A DNA stretch of 34,176 nt, from the IMG/VR virus record IMGVR_UViG_3300030117_002275, positions 1 through 34,176 of that record; one strand, 5' to 3'. This DNA is from a virus. Position numbers and translations under genes: made by a program. The notes beneath the pieces were generated by a model, which was given only the letters and a program-made list of their open reading frames with translations, had not been told where the DNA came from and ran no database searches. Of the stretch, positions 28,828 through 34,176 are shown piece after piece (positions within the stretch are counted from its first letter, which is position 1; each line of letters begins with the position of its first letter).

Positions 28828-29252
28828 ATTACATATTCCTCTTTGAACTTTTCCAGTAGGTCGCCCTGCATAGCATATGCTTCAATCTCCCAAGGTTCAT
28901 CCTCATATGCAGTAGTGTCATCATAGACCTTACCCATATACATCTTACGAAATCCATCAAGGTCTTTCATCTTACGAGTAGCACCCTGCCAGACATGAAC
29001 CATCTCGTGACATATAGTCTCAACTATCTCTTCACCATCAAGTTTTTTGTCAACGTCAATGTAGAAGTCCCGATTGCTTTCACCCTCATAACACCAACCA
29101 GCGGCACCTTCTTCCTCTGGAATGTTTTTAAGGTTGACCTCAATCTCAAGAGTTCGCATACGGGGCATCAGTTCACTGATACAGAAGATAACCGCGCTCT
29201 CTGCGAGAGCACGTTTCTTCTTTGTGGAACCCATGACATTGATATGATTCAT
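28824..29252 (-). CDS. SprT-like zinc metallopeptidase, 142 aa
   Basis: HExxH is at 82-86 in ETICHEMVHVWQG, and a third ligand glutamate is probable in DEPWEIEAYAMQ. The size and order match SprT-like domains, which in cells cleave DNA-protein cross-links (SPRTN). In marine T4-like phages this family is common, role unproven. Shine-Dalgarno AGGAG. It overlaps the SleB start by ATGA. Confidence 0.85.
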   Translation of the reverse strand: MNHINVMGSTKKKRALAESAVIFCISELMPRMRTLEIEVNLKNIPEEEGAAGWCYEGESNRDFYIDVDKKLDGEEIVETICHEMVHVWQGATRKMKDLDGFRKMYMGKVYDDTTAYEDEPWEIEAYAMQGDLLEKFKEEYVI

Positions 29253-29262
29253 AACTCAACTC

Positions 29263-29337
29263 CTAGAACATCACCAAAGCGGTGTAACCCATTGTGAAAA
29301 TTGTAACAACACCAAATATGTCACCAATCATTTTCAT
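29263..29337 (-). CDS. 24-aa membrane peptide
   Basis: The ORF MKMIGDIFGVVTIFTMGYTA ending LVMF is almost entirely one hydrophobic helix. It starts one base after the upstream stop, with AGGAGC six bases before the ATG, and is followed by AGGAG for the next gene. The ribosome site and spacing support it; function unknown. Confidence 0.6.
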   Translation of the reverse strand: MKMIGDIFGVVTIFTMGYTALVMF

Positions 29338-29338
29338 G

Positions 29339-29695
29339 TTATGCTCCTGTCCAATGGATTTCGTAACCACCGTCAAGGACGTTTCCACGAGCAAAGTTCC
29401 TAGCAGGAGCGTTCCAACCAGCGGGTTTCAGAATATCACCCAAAGCGAACTTTTTGTCACTGGTAACATTGACGATGAATGCTAACACACCACCATTTTT
29501 CTTGTAGATTTTGATGTACTTGCTACCATAATTCTCAGTAAGTTCATCACAATACTCGTTATACATCTTCAGAGCAATTTCTCCACCTTTAAGTGGACCA
29601 CTTGCCCAATCAGCATAGTCCTCACGCATTGCTCTTTTCATGGTGTTAACACCTTCTATAATGTCGAAGGATTTCTCTTTTACGAACTTAGTCAT
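29339..29695 (-). CDS. Conserved phage protein with early promoter, 118 aa
   Basis: It begins MTKFVKEKSFDIIEGVNTMK and ends GNVLDGGYEIHWTGA, with KYIKIYKKNGGVLAFIVNVT in the middle. No catalytic motif. Promoter and leader are the second perfect copy of the cassette before the 123-aa gene at 9712, implying shared strong early control. I recall similar proteins in marine phages without function. Confidence 0.8.
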   Translation of the reverse strand: MTKFVKEKSFDIIEGVNTMKRAMREDYADWASGPLKGGEIALKMYNEYCDELTENYGSKYIKIYKKNGGVLAFIVNVTSDKKFALGDILKPAGWNAPARNFARGNVLDGGYEIHWTGA

Positions 29696-29700
29696 TGCAT

Positions 29701-29718
29701 TTCCTTTCTCTTGACTAT
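29701..29718 (-). repeat. 18-base leader repeat, copy 2
   Basis: Identical over 18 bases to 10091-10108 (ATAGTCAAGAGAAAGGAA in mRNA sense), including the ribosome site. Confidence 0.8.
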
Positions 29719-29724
29719 ATGTAT

Positions 29725-29753
29725 ATACTACTACACTCAGAGAGGTTTGTCAA
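29725..29753 (-). promoter_or_regulatory. Early promoter TTGACA-N17-TAGTAT
   Basis: The -35 is at 29748-29753 and the -10 at 29725-29730 on the minus strand. A nearby TATATA could also serve as the -10. Confidence 0.75.
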
Positions 29754-29782
29754 CAAAAAAATGCATTTTTTTTGAACTTTTT

Positions 29783-30292
29783 TTAGTCTGGAAAAGATGC
29801 TGCTCTGGACCCTTGCGGGTAAACTACTCTCTCTTCACCATCATTAATCATGTAATCATCTGTCCAGTTAAACGCGGTTTTAACCACATTTGCAGACAAT
29901 CCTTTGTAGACCTGATGTAACTTCTTATCCTTTGCAGCAACAAGAAGGTTTGCTTCGTCTTCGTGTAGACCCTCAAGTAGTTGGACAAACATCATCTCAC
30001 GCTTGTTCTGTGTCAACTGTGGGTTTCCTCCTTTGATGAAGTTATACAACCGTCTTGCTTCACCCGCTAGGATAGTGTGCTCAGTTCCCTCTGGTGAGTC
30101 ATTAGGTTCAAAAGGGACACTGCCCTCTGGGAGTTGCCACTCAACATTTGGGTCAAACGAGGACTTGATGACCATGCGAAGAGCATCTGTGTTATACTTT
30201 TGAAGGTAATCTACCTTCTCCTTCTTTGTTTTCAGTTTTGCAACCTTACTCAAAATCTCTGAGAACAGAGGTGTGTATGTATCGACTGCCAT
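29783..30292 (-). CDS. DUF6433-like phage protein, 169 aa
   Basis: It begins MAVDTYTPLFSEILSKVAKL and includes QLPEGSVPFEPNDSPEGTEH and AKDKKLHQVYKGLSANVVKT. I recall this as a DUF6433-type protein found next to the RNase H gene in marine T4-like phages. Helical and charged, no known activity. It follows the exonuclease gene by one base. Confidence 0.75.
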   Translation of the reverse strand: MAVDTYTPLFSEILSKVAKLKTKKEKVDYLQKYNTDALRMVIKSSFDPNVEWQLPEGSVPFEPNDSPEGTEHTILAGEARRLYNFIKGGNPQLTQNKREMMFVQLLEGLHEDEANLLVAAKDKKLHQVYKGLSANVVKTAFNWTDDYMINDGEERVVYPQGSRAASFPD

Positions 30293-30293
30293 T

Positions 30294-31136
30294 TTAAAAT
30301 TCTCCTATAGATTCAACGAGGTTCCTCAACCTCTTTTGTGTAAAATAATTTAGTAGTTTGCTACGGTCACCTTCTGGCGCATCTTGATACTCTCTCAGTA
30401 TCTTGATGAATAAATCCTCTGGTGACTTAGTGAGATCAATCAGAGTTTCATTTCTCTGAAAGTTTCTCTTGACCTCATCGTTAGGGAGGTCACCATCAAT
30501 AAACGATGTAATCTTCTTCTTACTCAGTGGTTTCTGTCTTAACCCATCAACAAAAGTATTGTCTGGGGACAACACGTTAGGGACACCATCACTTGAGTCA
30601 CCTTTCATAACGTGTTCATTTAGATACTCTACTGGGTCAATGCCATTCACATACTTCTTAGTGATGGGACTGTATTGTGTCACGTTACGATACTTCTGCA
30701 ACTGAATAAAGTCTTTGTCACCAGAGAGGATGAGTGTCTTGCCATTGTCAAACTCCAACTCACCACATAGTGCTGCAATGATATCATCTGCCTCTGCACC
30801 ATAGACCTCAACAAACTTGTAAGGGAAGAACTCTTTTAATTCTGCTTTGATGGTATTCAAACACTCAAAGATAGCGTTCCAATTTAGATTGGAGTCATCG
30901 CGTGTCTTTTTACGATTACGTTTGTAGTTGGGGAAATAGTCTCGCCGCCAGTAGTGTTTCGAGTCATAACAGAGAACCAGTTCTCCATACTCCTCAAAAA
31001 ACTTGGTGCGATACATACGCACGGAGTTTAGAATCATGTGTCGAACCATGTCAATATCTGGTTCGACCTTCTTGTTCATGTTCAAGTGCATCATCACACT
31101 GGCCAGACTAATCTGGTTCATATCAACTAATATCAT
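30294..31136 (-). CDS. rnh: RNase H / 5'-3' exonuclease (T4 rnh-like, FEN family), 280 aa
   Basis: Acidic metal ligands are visible: D5 (MILVDMN), D58 in LVLCYDSKHYWRRDYFPNYK, E115, D117 and D118 in GAEADDIIAAL, and D140, D142 in LILSGDKDFIQLQ. The YKRNRKKTR helix is the basic arch. T4 RNase H removes RNA primers from Okazaki fragments. Length is near T4's 305 aa. Ribosome site GAGGTTGAT. It belongs to the operon starting upstream with the oxygenase gene. Confidence 0.93.
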   Translation of the reverse strand: MILVDMNQISLASVMMHLNMNKKVEPDIDMVRHMILNSVRMYRTKFFEEYGELVLCYDSKHYWRRDYFPNYKRNRKKTRDDSNLNWNAIFECLNTIKAELKEFFPYKFVEVYGAEADDIIAALCGELEFDNGKTLILSGDKDFIQLQKYRNVTQYSPITKKYVNGIDPVEYLNEHVMKGDSSDGVPNVLSPDNTFVDGLRQKPLSKKKITSFIDGDLPNDEVKRNFQRNETLIDLTKSPEDLFIKILREYQDAPEGDRSKLLNYFTQKRLRNLVESIGEF

Positions 31137-31144
31137 ATCAACCT

Positions 31145-31819
31145 CTATTTATCGAACACAATCTTTGCGTTAAAACTCATCATTCGTCTCTCTCCCTCAC
31201 AAGTAAACGGATAGACAAGATGTTTCAACCAAGCAGGGAACACTAAAAACTTACCGACCTCTGGTTGGAACTTAACACTGTCACTTCTGAAGTTATCTAC
31301 ATTTCCAAACGCAAACTCAATCATGCCTTTAGCGGGTGCATGGTCATCTAAATCATCAACCATGTTGTCAGGAACTTTCAAATATATCGCTGCAGAGAAA
31401 TCTCCCGTGTGAAAATGTATGGGATTAAAGTCCCCTGCATATTGACTGACCACCCAACTCTGTGTCAAATGTATATTCTCAATTGTTGGCACTCCACCAT
31501 CGTTAGGATTTATTTGAGTGTATCCCACTTGGTTAGTGTAAATACGAGCACGATTTTTTGCCATGTTATATTTCAGATAGTCTAGACACCCCTGCTTCAT
31601 TATATTTAAAAGATACTCACGGTGTTTCTGTTTTGTAATGGGAACTTGAACTTCATTCCTAACCTTACCTACAAGGTTATTAGAAAAGTCCCATTTCTTA
31701 ATCTGTTCATCATCAGATAGAATCTCATCTGCCTTCTTGTTGATTAGGTCAACAAATTTCTTTGGCACGGTTGTCTCCATAATCGCTGGAGAGAACGGTT
31801 CATGAAACTTCGGGGTCAT
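31145..31819 (-). CDS. 2OG-Fe(II) oxygenase (TIGR02466-like), 224 aa
   Basis: Iron ligands appear as H135-F-H137/D140 in FNPIHFHTGDFSAAIYLKVP, H200 in VFPAWLKHLVYPF, and R211 near EGERRMMSFNAKIVF for 2-oxoglutarate. It is a second member of the group found at 25036, about the same length. GGAAGAAG precedes the ATG. Substrate unknown. It overlaps the 137-aa gene by 20 bases. Confidence 0.87.
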   Translation of the reverse strand: MTPKFHEPFSPAIMETTVPKKFVDLINKKADEILSDDEQIKKWDFSNNLVGKVRNEVQVPITKQKHREYLLNIMKQGCLDYLKYNMAKNRARIYTNQVGYTQINPNDGGVPTIENIHLTQSWVVSQYAGDFNPIHFHTGDFSAAIYLKVPDNMVDDLDDHAPAKGMIEFAFGNVDNFRSDSVKFQPEVGKFLVFPAWLKHLVYPFTCEGERRMMSFNAKIVFDK

Positions 31820-32213
31820 CTTCTTCCAATTCCTTCATTTCTCTTGCAACCTGTTTTACTAGGTCTGCTCGAATAATAGTTTTTATAGAGTTGTCTGGTT
31901 CAACTTCTACATCTGTAAACACGTCGATAAAATCGTGTAACGGATGATTTACTCCCGCATCACGATACAACAGAGACTTTACAAACTCTAATACGACAGC
32001 AATATCACGGGAAAAAGATTTCTCACTAATGTCCACGTCATGCTCACCCATTATCTCTGCCATGTCCATAATAAGTTTACGTGAAAAATCCTCACAGAAC
32101 TGCATCTCCTCCATGAGACGCATCTCTTCCTCACTTGGATTTTTTATTTCTCTTTTTTTCCACGGTCCTCTTATTACGTTTTCGGGGAGTTCGTTTTCTT
32201 GGTTCTCCGTCAT
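31800..32213 (-). CDS. Acidic conserved phage protein, 137 aa
   Basis: It begins MTENQENELPENVIRGPWKK and contains MQFCEDFSRKLIMDMAEIMG and FVKSLLYRDAGVNHPLHDFI. It is acidic and helical; a marine T4-like hypothetical family is likely. AAGGAA is ten bases before the ATG. Its first 83 bases overlap the end of the 206-aa gene in another frame, an unusually long overlap. Function unknown. Confidence 0.78.
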   Translation of the reverse strand: MTENQENELPENVIRGPWKKREIKNPSEEEMRLMEEMQFCEDFSRKLIMDMAEIMGEHDVDISEKSFSRDIAVVLEFVKSLLYRDAGVNHPLHDFIDVFTDVEVEPDNSIKTIIRADLVKQVAREMKELEEDDPEVS

Positions 32214-32751
32214 CCGTGATTATTCCTTTATCTAAATTGTACATCTCTTGGGTGTAAGTTCCAATATCAGGATACCAAACTCCCACGTCACGTTTTGCTG
32301 TTCCATCTGACTCATACGCCATTGCAACACATCTTCTTTTAACTTTATGCTCCATATACTCACCATAGAACATATCTACGTAATCACCATCACGTAAGTA
32401 TTTAACAAGATTACGAACATACCCTTCATGAGTACACTGTCTTGAGTATGCACCTTTCACACCTTGTTTGACTGACCTTCTCTCTGACGCAGCAAGGTCT
32501 TTCTGTGTCTTAATCCACAGTTTAACTTTCTTTGGGTGAGCAGGGTGGTCATCTGGAAGATCACGTAAAGTGGGATGAATCCCACTCTGCCCATAATCTG
32601 GATTCTTTGATGCTCGTACCTCTCTTGCCTTTGCAAGACGTTCAGACGCAGCACGGCGTTGCTCCTCTGTCATAGGTTTGCGTCTTTTACGAACCTTTTT
32701 CTTAGGTTCTACCCAACCACTATTGTCAGTCCTGATTTTTTTAGGCATCAA
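32131..32751 (-). CDS. Very basic phage protein, 206 aa
   Basis: It has KR-rich ends (KKKVRKRRKPMTEEQRRAAS near the start, RKRTPRKRNKRTVEKKRNKK at the end) around a central domain (YSRQCTHEGYVRNLVKYLRD, DVGVWYPDIGTYTQEMYNLD). The plan suggests nucleic-acid binding. Its lysine-rich tail is encoded over the start of the acidic gene. It overlaps bS21 by four bases. Not assigned to a named family. Confidence 0.78.
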   Translation of the reverse strand: MMPKKIRTDNSGWVEPKKKVRKRRKPMTEEQRRAASERLAKAREVRASKNPDYGQSGIHPTLRDLPDDHPAHPKKVKLWIKTQKDLAASERRSVKQGVKGAYSRQCTHEGYVRNLVKYLRDGDYVDMFYGEYMEHKVKRRCVAMAYESDGTAKRDVGVWYPDIGTYTQEMYNLDKGIITDDGEPRKRTPRKRNKRTVEKKRNKKSK

Positions 32752-32951
32752 TAACCCTCTTTCTCCATTCTCTTTTTCAAATCACGTTCTGCTCGACGTT
32801 TCGCAGCATTCCTCGCCCTACGTCTTTTTTCACCTTTAGTCATGTAGAACTCACGTTCTCGTAGTTCATTAAATACGCCCTCTTCAGTGAGTTTCTTTTT
32901 AAGAATCCTCATTGCCTTTTCGACGTTGTTGTTACGAACTTCAACTCGCAC
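32748..32951 (-). CDS. rpsU: Phage-encoded ribosomal protein bS21, 67 aa
   Basis: MRVEVRNNNVEKAMRILKKK followed by LTEEGVFNELREREFYMTKG and EKRRRARNAAKRRAERDLKK corresponds to bS21 (VRDNNVDQALRALKKK...EGIFREM...EKRxR). bS21 sits on the 30S platform next to the 3' end of 16S rRNA, near the anti-Shine-Dalgarno, and aids initiation. Phage bS21 homologues are known in some marine phages. Full-length, overlapping the basic gene downstream. Its presence fits a strategy of altering initiation on phage mRNAs. Confidence 0.92.
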   Translation of the reverse strand: MRVEVRNNNVEKAMRILKKKLTEEGVFNELREREFYMTKGEKRRRARNAAKRRAERDLKKRMEKEGY

Positions 32952-33203
32952 TTAGTTTCTCCTCATTTCTGAATATGTTGTTTTATCATGTATGATAACC
33001 TCTGCATCAGTTTCAATCCAAAGTTTAGCACCGCACTTTCTTGGTTTATCAGGACTATATATCATTGAACTGGGACCAAGAATGTCTACCCTTGACCCAT
33101 ACAAAGTCTCACCACCAACTTCAACTCGACATACAGGGTTTGACCTACCATGTTTATCGTTTGACTGTTTAAGGTTCTTGTTGATATGGATGATGGTTTT
33201 CAT
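32952..33203 (-). CDS. Small phage protein, 83 aa
   Basis: It begins MKTIIHINKNLKQSNDKHGR and contains VCRVEVGGETLYGSRVDILG and LWIETDAEVIIHDK. Beta-rich, with two cysteines. It abuts bS21 and overlaps the 128-aa gene by four bases. I recall similar proteins in marine phages without a function. Confidence 0.75.
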   Translation of the reverse strand: MKTIIHINKNLKQSNDKHGRSNPVCRVEVGGETLYGSRVDILGPSSMIYSPDKPRKCGAKLWIETDAEVIIHDKTTYSEMRRN

Positions 33204-33586
33204 CCTCGCCTCATGTTTGCAACTTCCTCTGCCTGTTTCTTACCACGAATGGGCACGGCATTAGATTTATGCATCTGTGCGATACCAATAATCTCAGTGC
33301 CAGTGTAAACCTTCTCAGGTTTCTTTGCCATCGTAGGATTGTAGAATTGGTCAGAGTTAGAGGATTTGAACTTCTGACTCTCTGTTGTTGAATTAGCAGA
33401 TGCACTACCAACCTGTGTCAAACTCCGTTTGGGTTTGGGTTGTTTAGTCTCAGATACACCCATCTTCTTTAAAAACTTTGCGTGTTGACGTTCTGCCTCC
33501 AAGAGAGACTTGGACTTCTTTTTCTTTTTGCGCCTCTTCGTATTAGTCGTAGAATAATACGGTGGCAATAGATGCATACTACCCAT
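33200..33586 (-). CDS. Basic phage protein, possibly leaderless, 128 aa
   Basis: It begins MGSMHLLPPYYSTTNTKRRK and holds a KR-rich run, a spacer rich in S/T/N, and the C-terminal EKVYTGTEIIGIAQMHKSNA with VPIRGKKQAEEVANMRRG, a block common in marine T4-like phages. The promoter -10 ends seven bases before the ATG and no Shine-Dalgarno exists. It heads a unit leading into bS21. Confidence 0.75.
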   Translation of the reverse strand: MGSMHLLPPYYSTTNTKRRKKKKKSKSLLEAERQHAKFLKKMGVSETKQPKPKRSLTQVGSASANSTTESQKFKSSNSDQFYNPTMAKKPEKVYTGTEIIGIAQMHKSNAVPIRGKKQAEEVANMRRG

Positions 33587-33593
33587 AAAATTA

Positions 33594-33622
33594 ACAATAC
33601 ATTAGTTGATGAAGTTTGTCAA
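33594..33622 (-). promoter_or_regulatory. Early promoter TTGACA-N17-TATTGT
   Basis: The -35 is at 33617-33622 and the -10 at 33594-33599. The -10 lies seven bases from the ATG at 33586, so the mRNA would start at or beside the start codon. It probably drives the bS21 operon. Confidence 0.8.
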
Positions 33623-33633
33623 GACACTTCTTT

Positions 33634-33711
33634 TTAATAAAGGTAAAGAAGTGCGGTTATAACAACCACCAAGAAAGTTGTGGCAATTAGTGCTAATTGA
33701 TTCTCGCTCAT
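33634..33711 (-). CDS. 25-aa membrane peptide
   Basis: The ORF MSENQLALIATTFLVVVITA ending LLYLY is a short polar start plus one membrane helix. Its ATG overlaps the TGA of the 76-aa gene (ATGA), which supports coupling. It ends 12 bases before the -35 of the next promoter. Function unknown. Confidence 0.6.
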   Translation of the reverse strand: MSENQLALIATTFLVVVITALLYLY

Positions 33712-33938
33712 GACGCTTTTTTGTACTCGCGAAGACTTTTTGCAATAAGTTCTGAAACAGGGACAAGTTCTTTCTCACCATTCTTGTCCAACTCTGTGAC
33801 AATAAATCCCTCTGACTCCAACATGTCTATGAGACCCTCAATCATAGTTGGAAGGTCATTTCTTCCAGACCATCGACCAAGATAATAGAAACCCGCCATG
33901 CAACCAACAGCAATGAGTGAATGTATAATAGGGTCCAT
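33708..33938 (-). CDS. Small membrane-anchored protein, 76 aa
   Basis: It begins MDPIIHSLIAVGCMAGFYYL, an N-terminal hydrophobic anchor, then GRWSGRNDLPTMIEGLIDML and an acidic/helical C-terminus (VSELIAKSLREYKKAS). GAGAGGAA precedes the ATG. Similar N-anchored small proteins occur in marine T4-like phages. Function unknown. It is the first gene of the minus-strand block, divergent from the late gene at 34021. Confidence 0.75.
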   Translation of the reverse strand: MDPIIHSLIAVGCMAGFYYLGRWSGRNDLPTMIEGLIDMLESEGFIVTELDKNGEKELVPVSELIAKSLREYKKAS

Positions 33939-33967
33939 AAGTTCCTCTCTATTGTAAGTGTTCTACT

Positions 33968-33996
33968 ACTATAAACTATTTATCTAAGTTTGTCAA
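33968..33996 (-). promoter_or_regulatory. Early promoter TTGACA-N17-TATAGT
   Basis: The -35 is at 33991-33996 and the -10 at 33968-33973. It drives the 76-aa and 25-aa genes, with a leader holding GAGAGGAA. Confidence 0.85.
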
Positions 33997-34007
33997 CCCC
34001 CCAAATA

Positions 34008-34015
34008 AATAAATA
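34008..34015 (+). promoter_or_regulatory. Probable late promoter AATAAATA
   Basis: This 7/8 match ends five bases before the ATG at 34021, the same geometry as the boxes at 4189 and 15299, so the predicted +1 is the A of the ATG. Confidence 0.6.
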
Positions 34016-34020
34016 TTTGT

Positions 34021-34176
34021 ATGATACCCACAGTCAACACTAAAGAACTTGACAACAAATTTAATAACTTATTACATGAGCGTCTATTCTTACAGAAACG
34101 AGCAGAGTATCAGGCCGCTCAGATTCGTAAAGATGTAAATATGTTGGCGGGGGTCTCTGTGAACGGTATTACTATA
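34021..34176 (+). CDS. Start of a late gene, cut by window end
   Basis: The frame begins MIPTVNTKELDNKFNNLLHE and stays open for 52 codons to the window end (through KRAEYQAAQIRKDVNMLAGV). There is no Shine-Dalgarno and a late-type box lies five bases upstream. The visible part is helical. Too little is present to name it; a structural gene is likely from its promoter class. Confidence 0.7.
   Translation, partial: MIPTVNTKELDNKFNNLLHERLFLQKRAEYQAAQIRKDVNMLAGVSVNGITI

Noticed and set aside
29750-29775. Palindrome of A- and T-runs around TGCA as a terminator
   Set aside because: Perfect symmetry but almost only A-T pairs; too weak to call, though it may help separate the units.
31146-31153. 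GATAAATA as a late promoter for the exonuclease gene
   Set aside because: A 7/8 match made of the final codons of the oxygenase; the exonuclease is already coupled to it with its own ribosome site.
1-34176. CRISPR array, integrase, transposase or attachment site
   Set aside because: No direct-repeat/spacer pattern, recombinase motif or terminal inverted repeats were seen on either strand.

Overview
The window is part of the genome of a marine T4-like (Tevenvirinae-type, 'exo-T4') myovirus. The evidence is a T4 replication set (family B polymerase gp43, UvsX, gp41 helicase, gp59 loader, gp32, RNase H-type exonuclease), the late-transcription coactivator gp33, a gp4/gp26/gp51/gp27/gp29/gp48/gp53/gp54-type head-tail gene set, T4-style late promoters (TATAAATA), and marine-phage genes such as ThyX, PhoH, DUF4385, DUF6433-like, 2OG-Fe(II) oxygenases, bS21 and SleB hydrolase. 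The host is inferred to be an alphaproteobacterium, because the phage carries a circularly permuted two-piece tmRNA whose tag starts with the typical alphaproteobacterial ANDN. No integrase, transposon or CRISPR array was seen.

Layout. 1-4121 (minus): DUF4385 (cut by the window edge), two small genes, a structured intergenic element, a methyltransferase, a DUF1289-like mini-protein and DNA polymerase. 4202-5446 (plus): a late-promoter gene with nucleotidyltransferase/ligase-like motifs. 5443-11637 (minus): UvsX, a 2OG oxygenase, helicase, a GNAT-like protein, many small genes and a P-loop kinase. 11713-14824 (minus): baseplate genes gp27-like, gp53 and gp48-like, read from a late promoter at 14852. 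14864-19250 (plus): gp4, a gp2-like candidate, gp54/gp19-like, gp26, gp51 and the gp29 tape measure, ended by a strong bidirectional terminator. 19301-33938 (minus): gp32, a DUF115-like protein, ThyX, tRNA-Thr, gp59, a lipoprotein, gp33, the tmRNA locus, a nuclease, lysozyme, oxygenase, rubredoxin, PhoH, a free-standing structured RNA, SleB hydrolase with a two-TM partner, an SprT-like protease, the exonuclease, another oxygenase, bS21 and small basic proteins. 34021 to the end (plus): the start of another late gene.

Regulation visible in the sequence. At least nine promoters of the form TTGACA/T-N17-TATNNT serve minus-strand early or middle genes, and two of them share an 18-base leader. TATAAATA boxes serve late genes. 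In three plus-strand late genes the predicted start site falls on the A of the ATG with no Shine-Dalgarno, so these mRNAs look leaderless. The tmRNA/gp33 promoter combines an early -35/-10 with a late box.

How the parts may work together. Several elements act on translation: a phage bS21, a split tmRNA with a small ORF in its intervening segment, leaderless late mRNAs, a tRNA-Thr, and a probable -1 frameshift joining gp26 to gp51 just before the tape measure. Together with a roughly 120-nt late-promoter RNA that ends in its own terminator (26527-26646), these are the least expected parts of the window.
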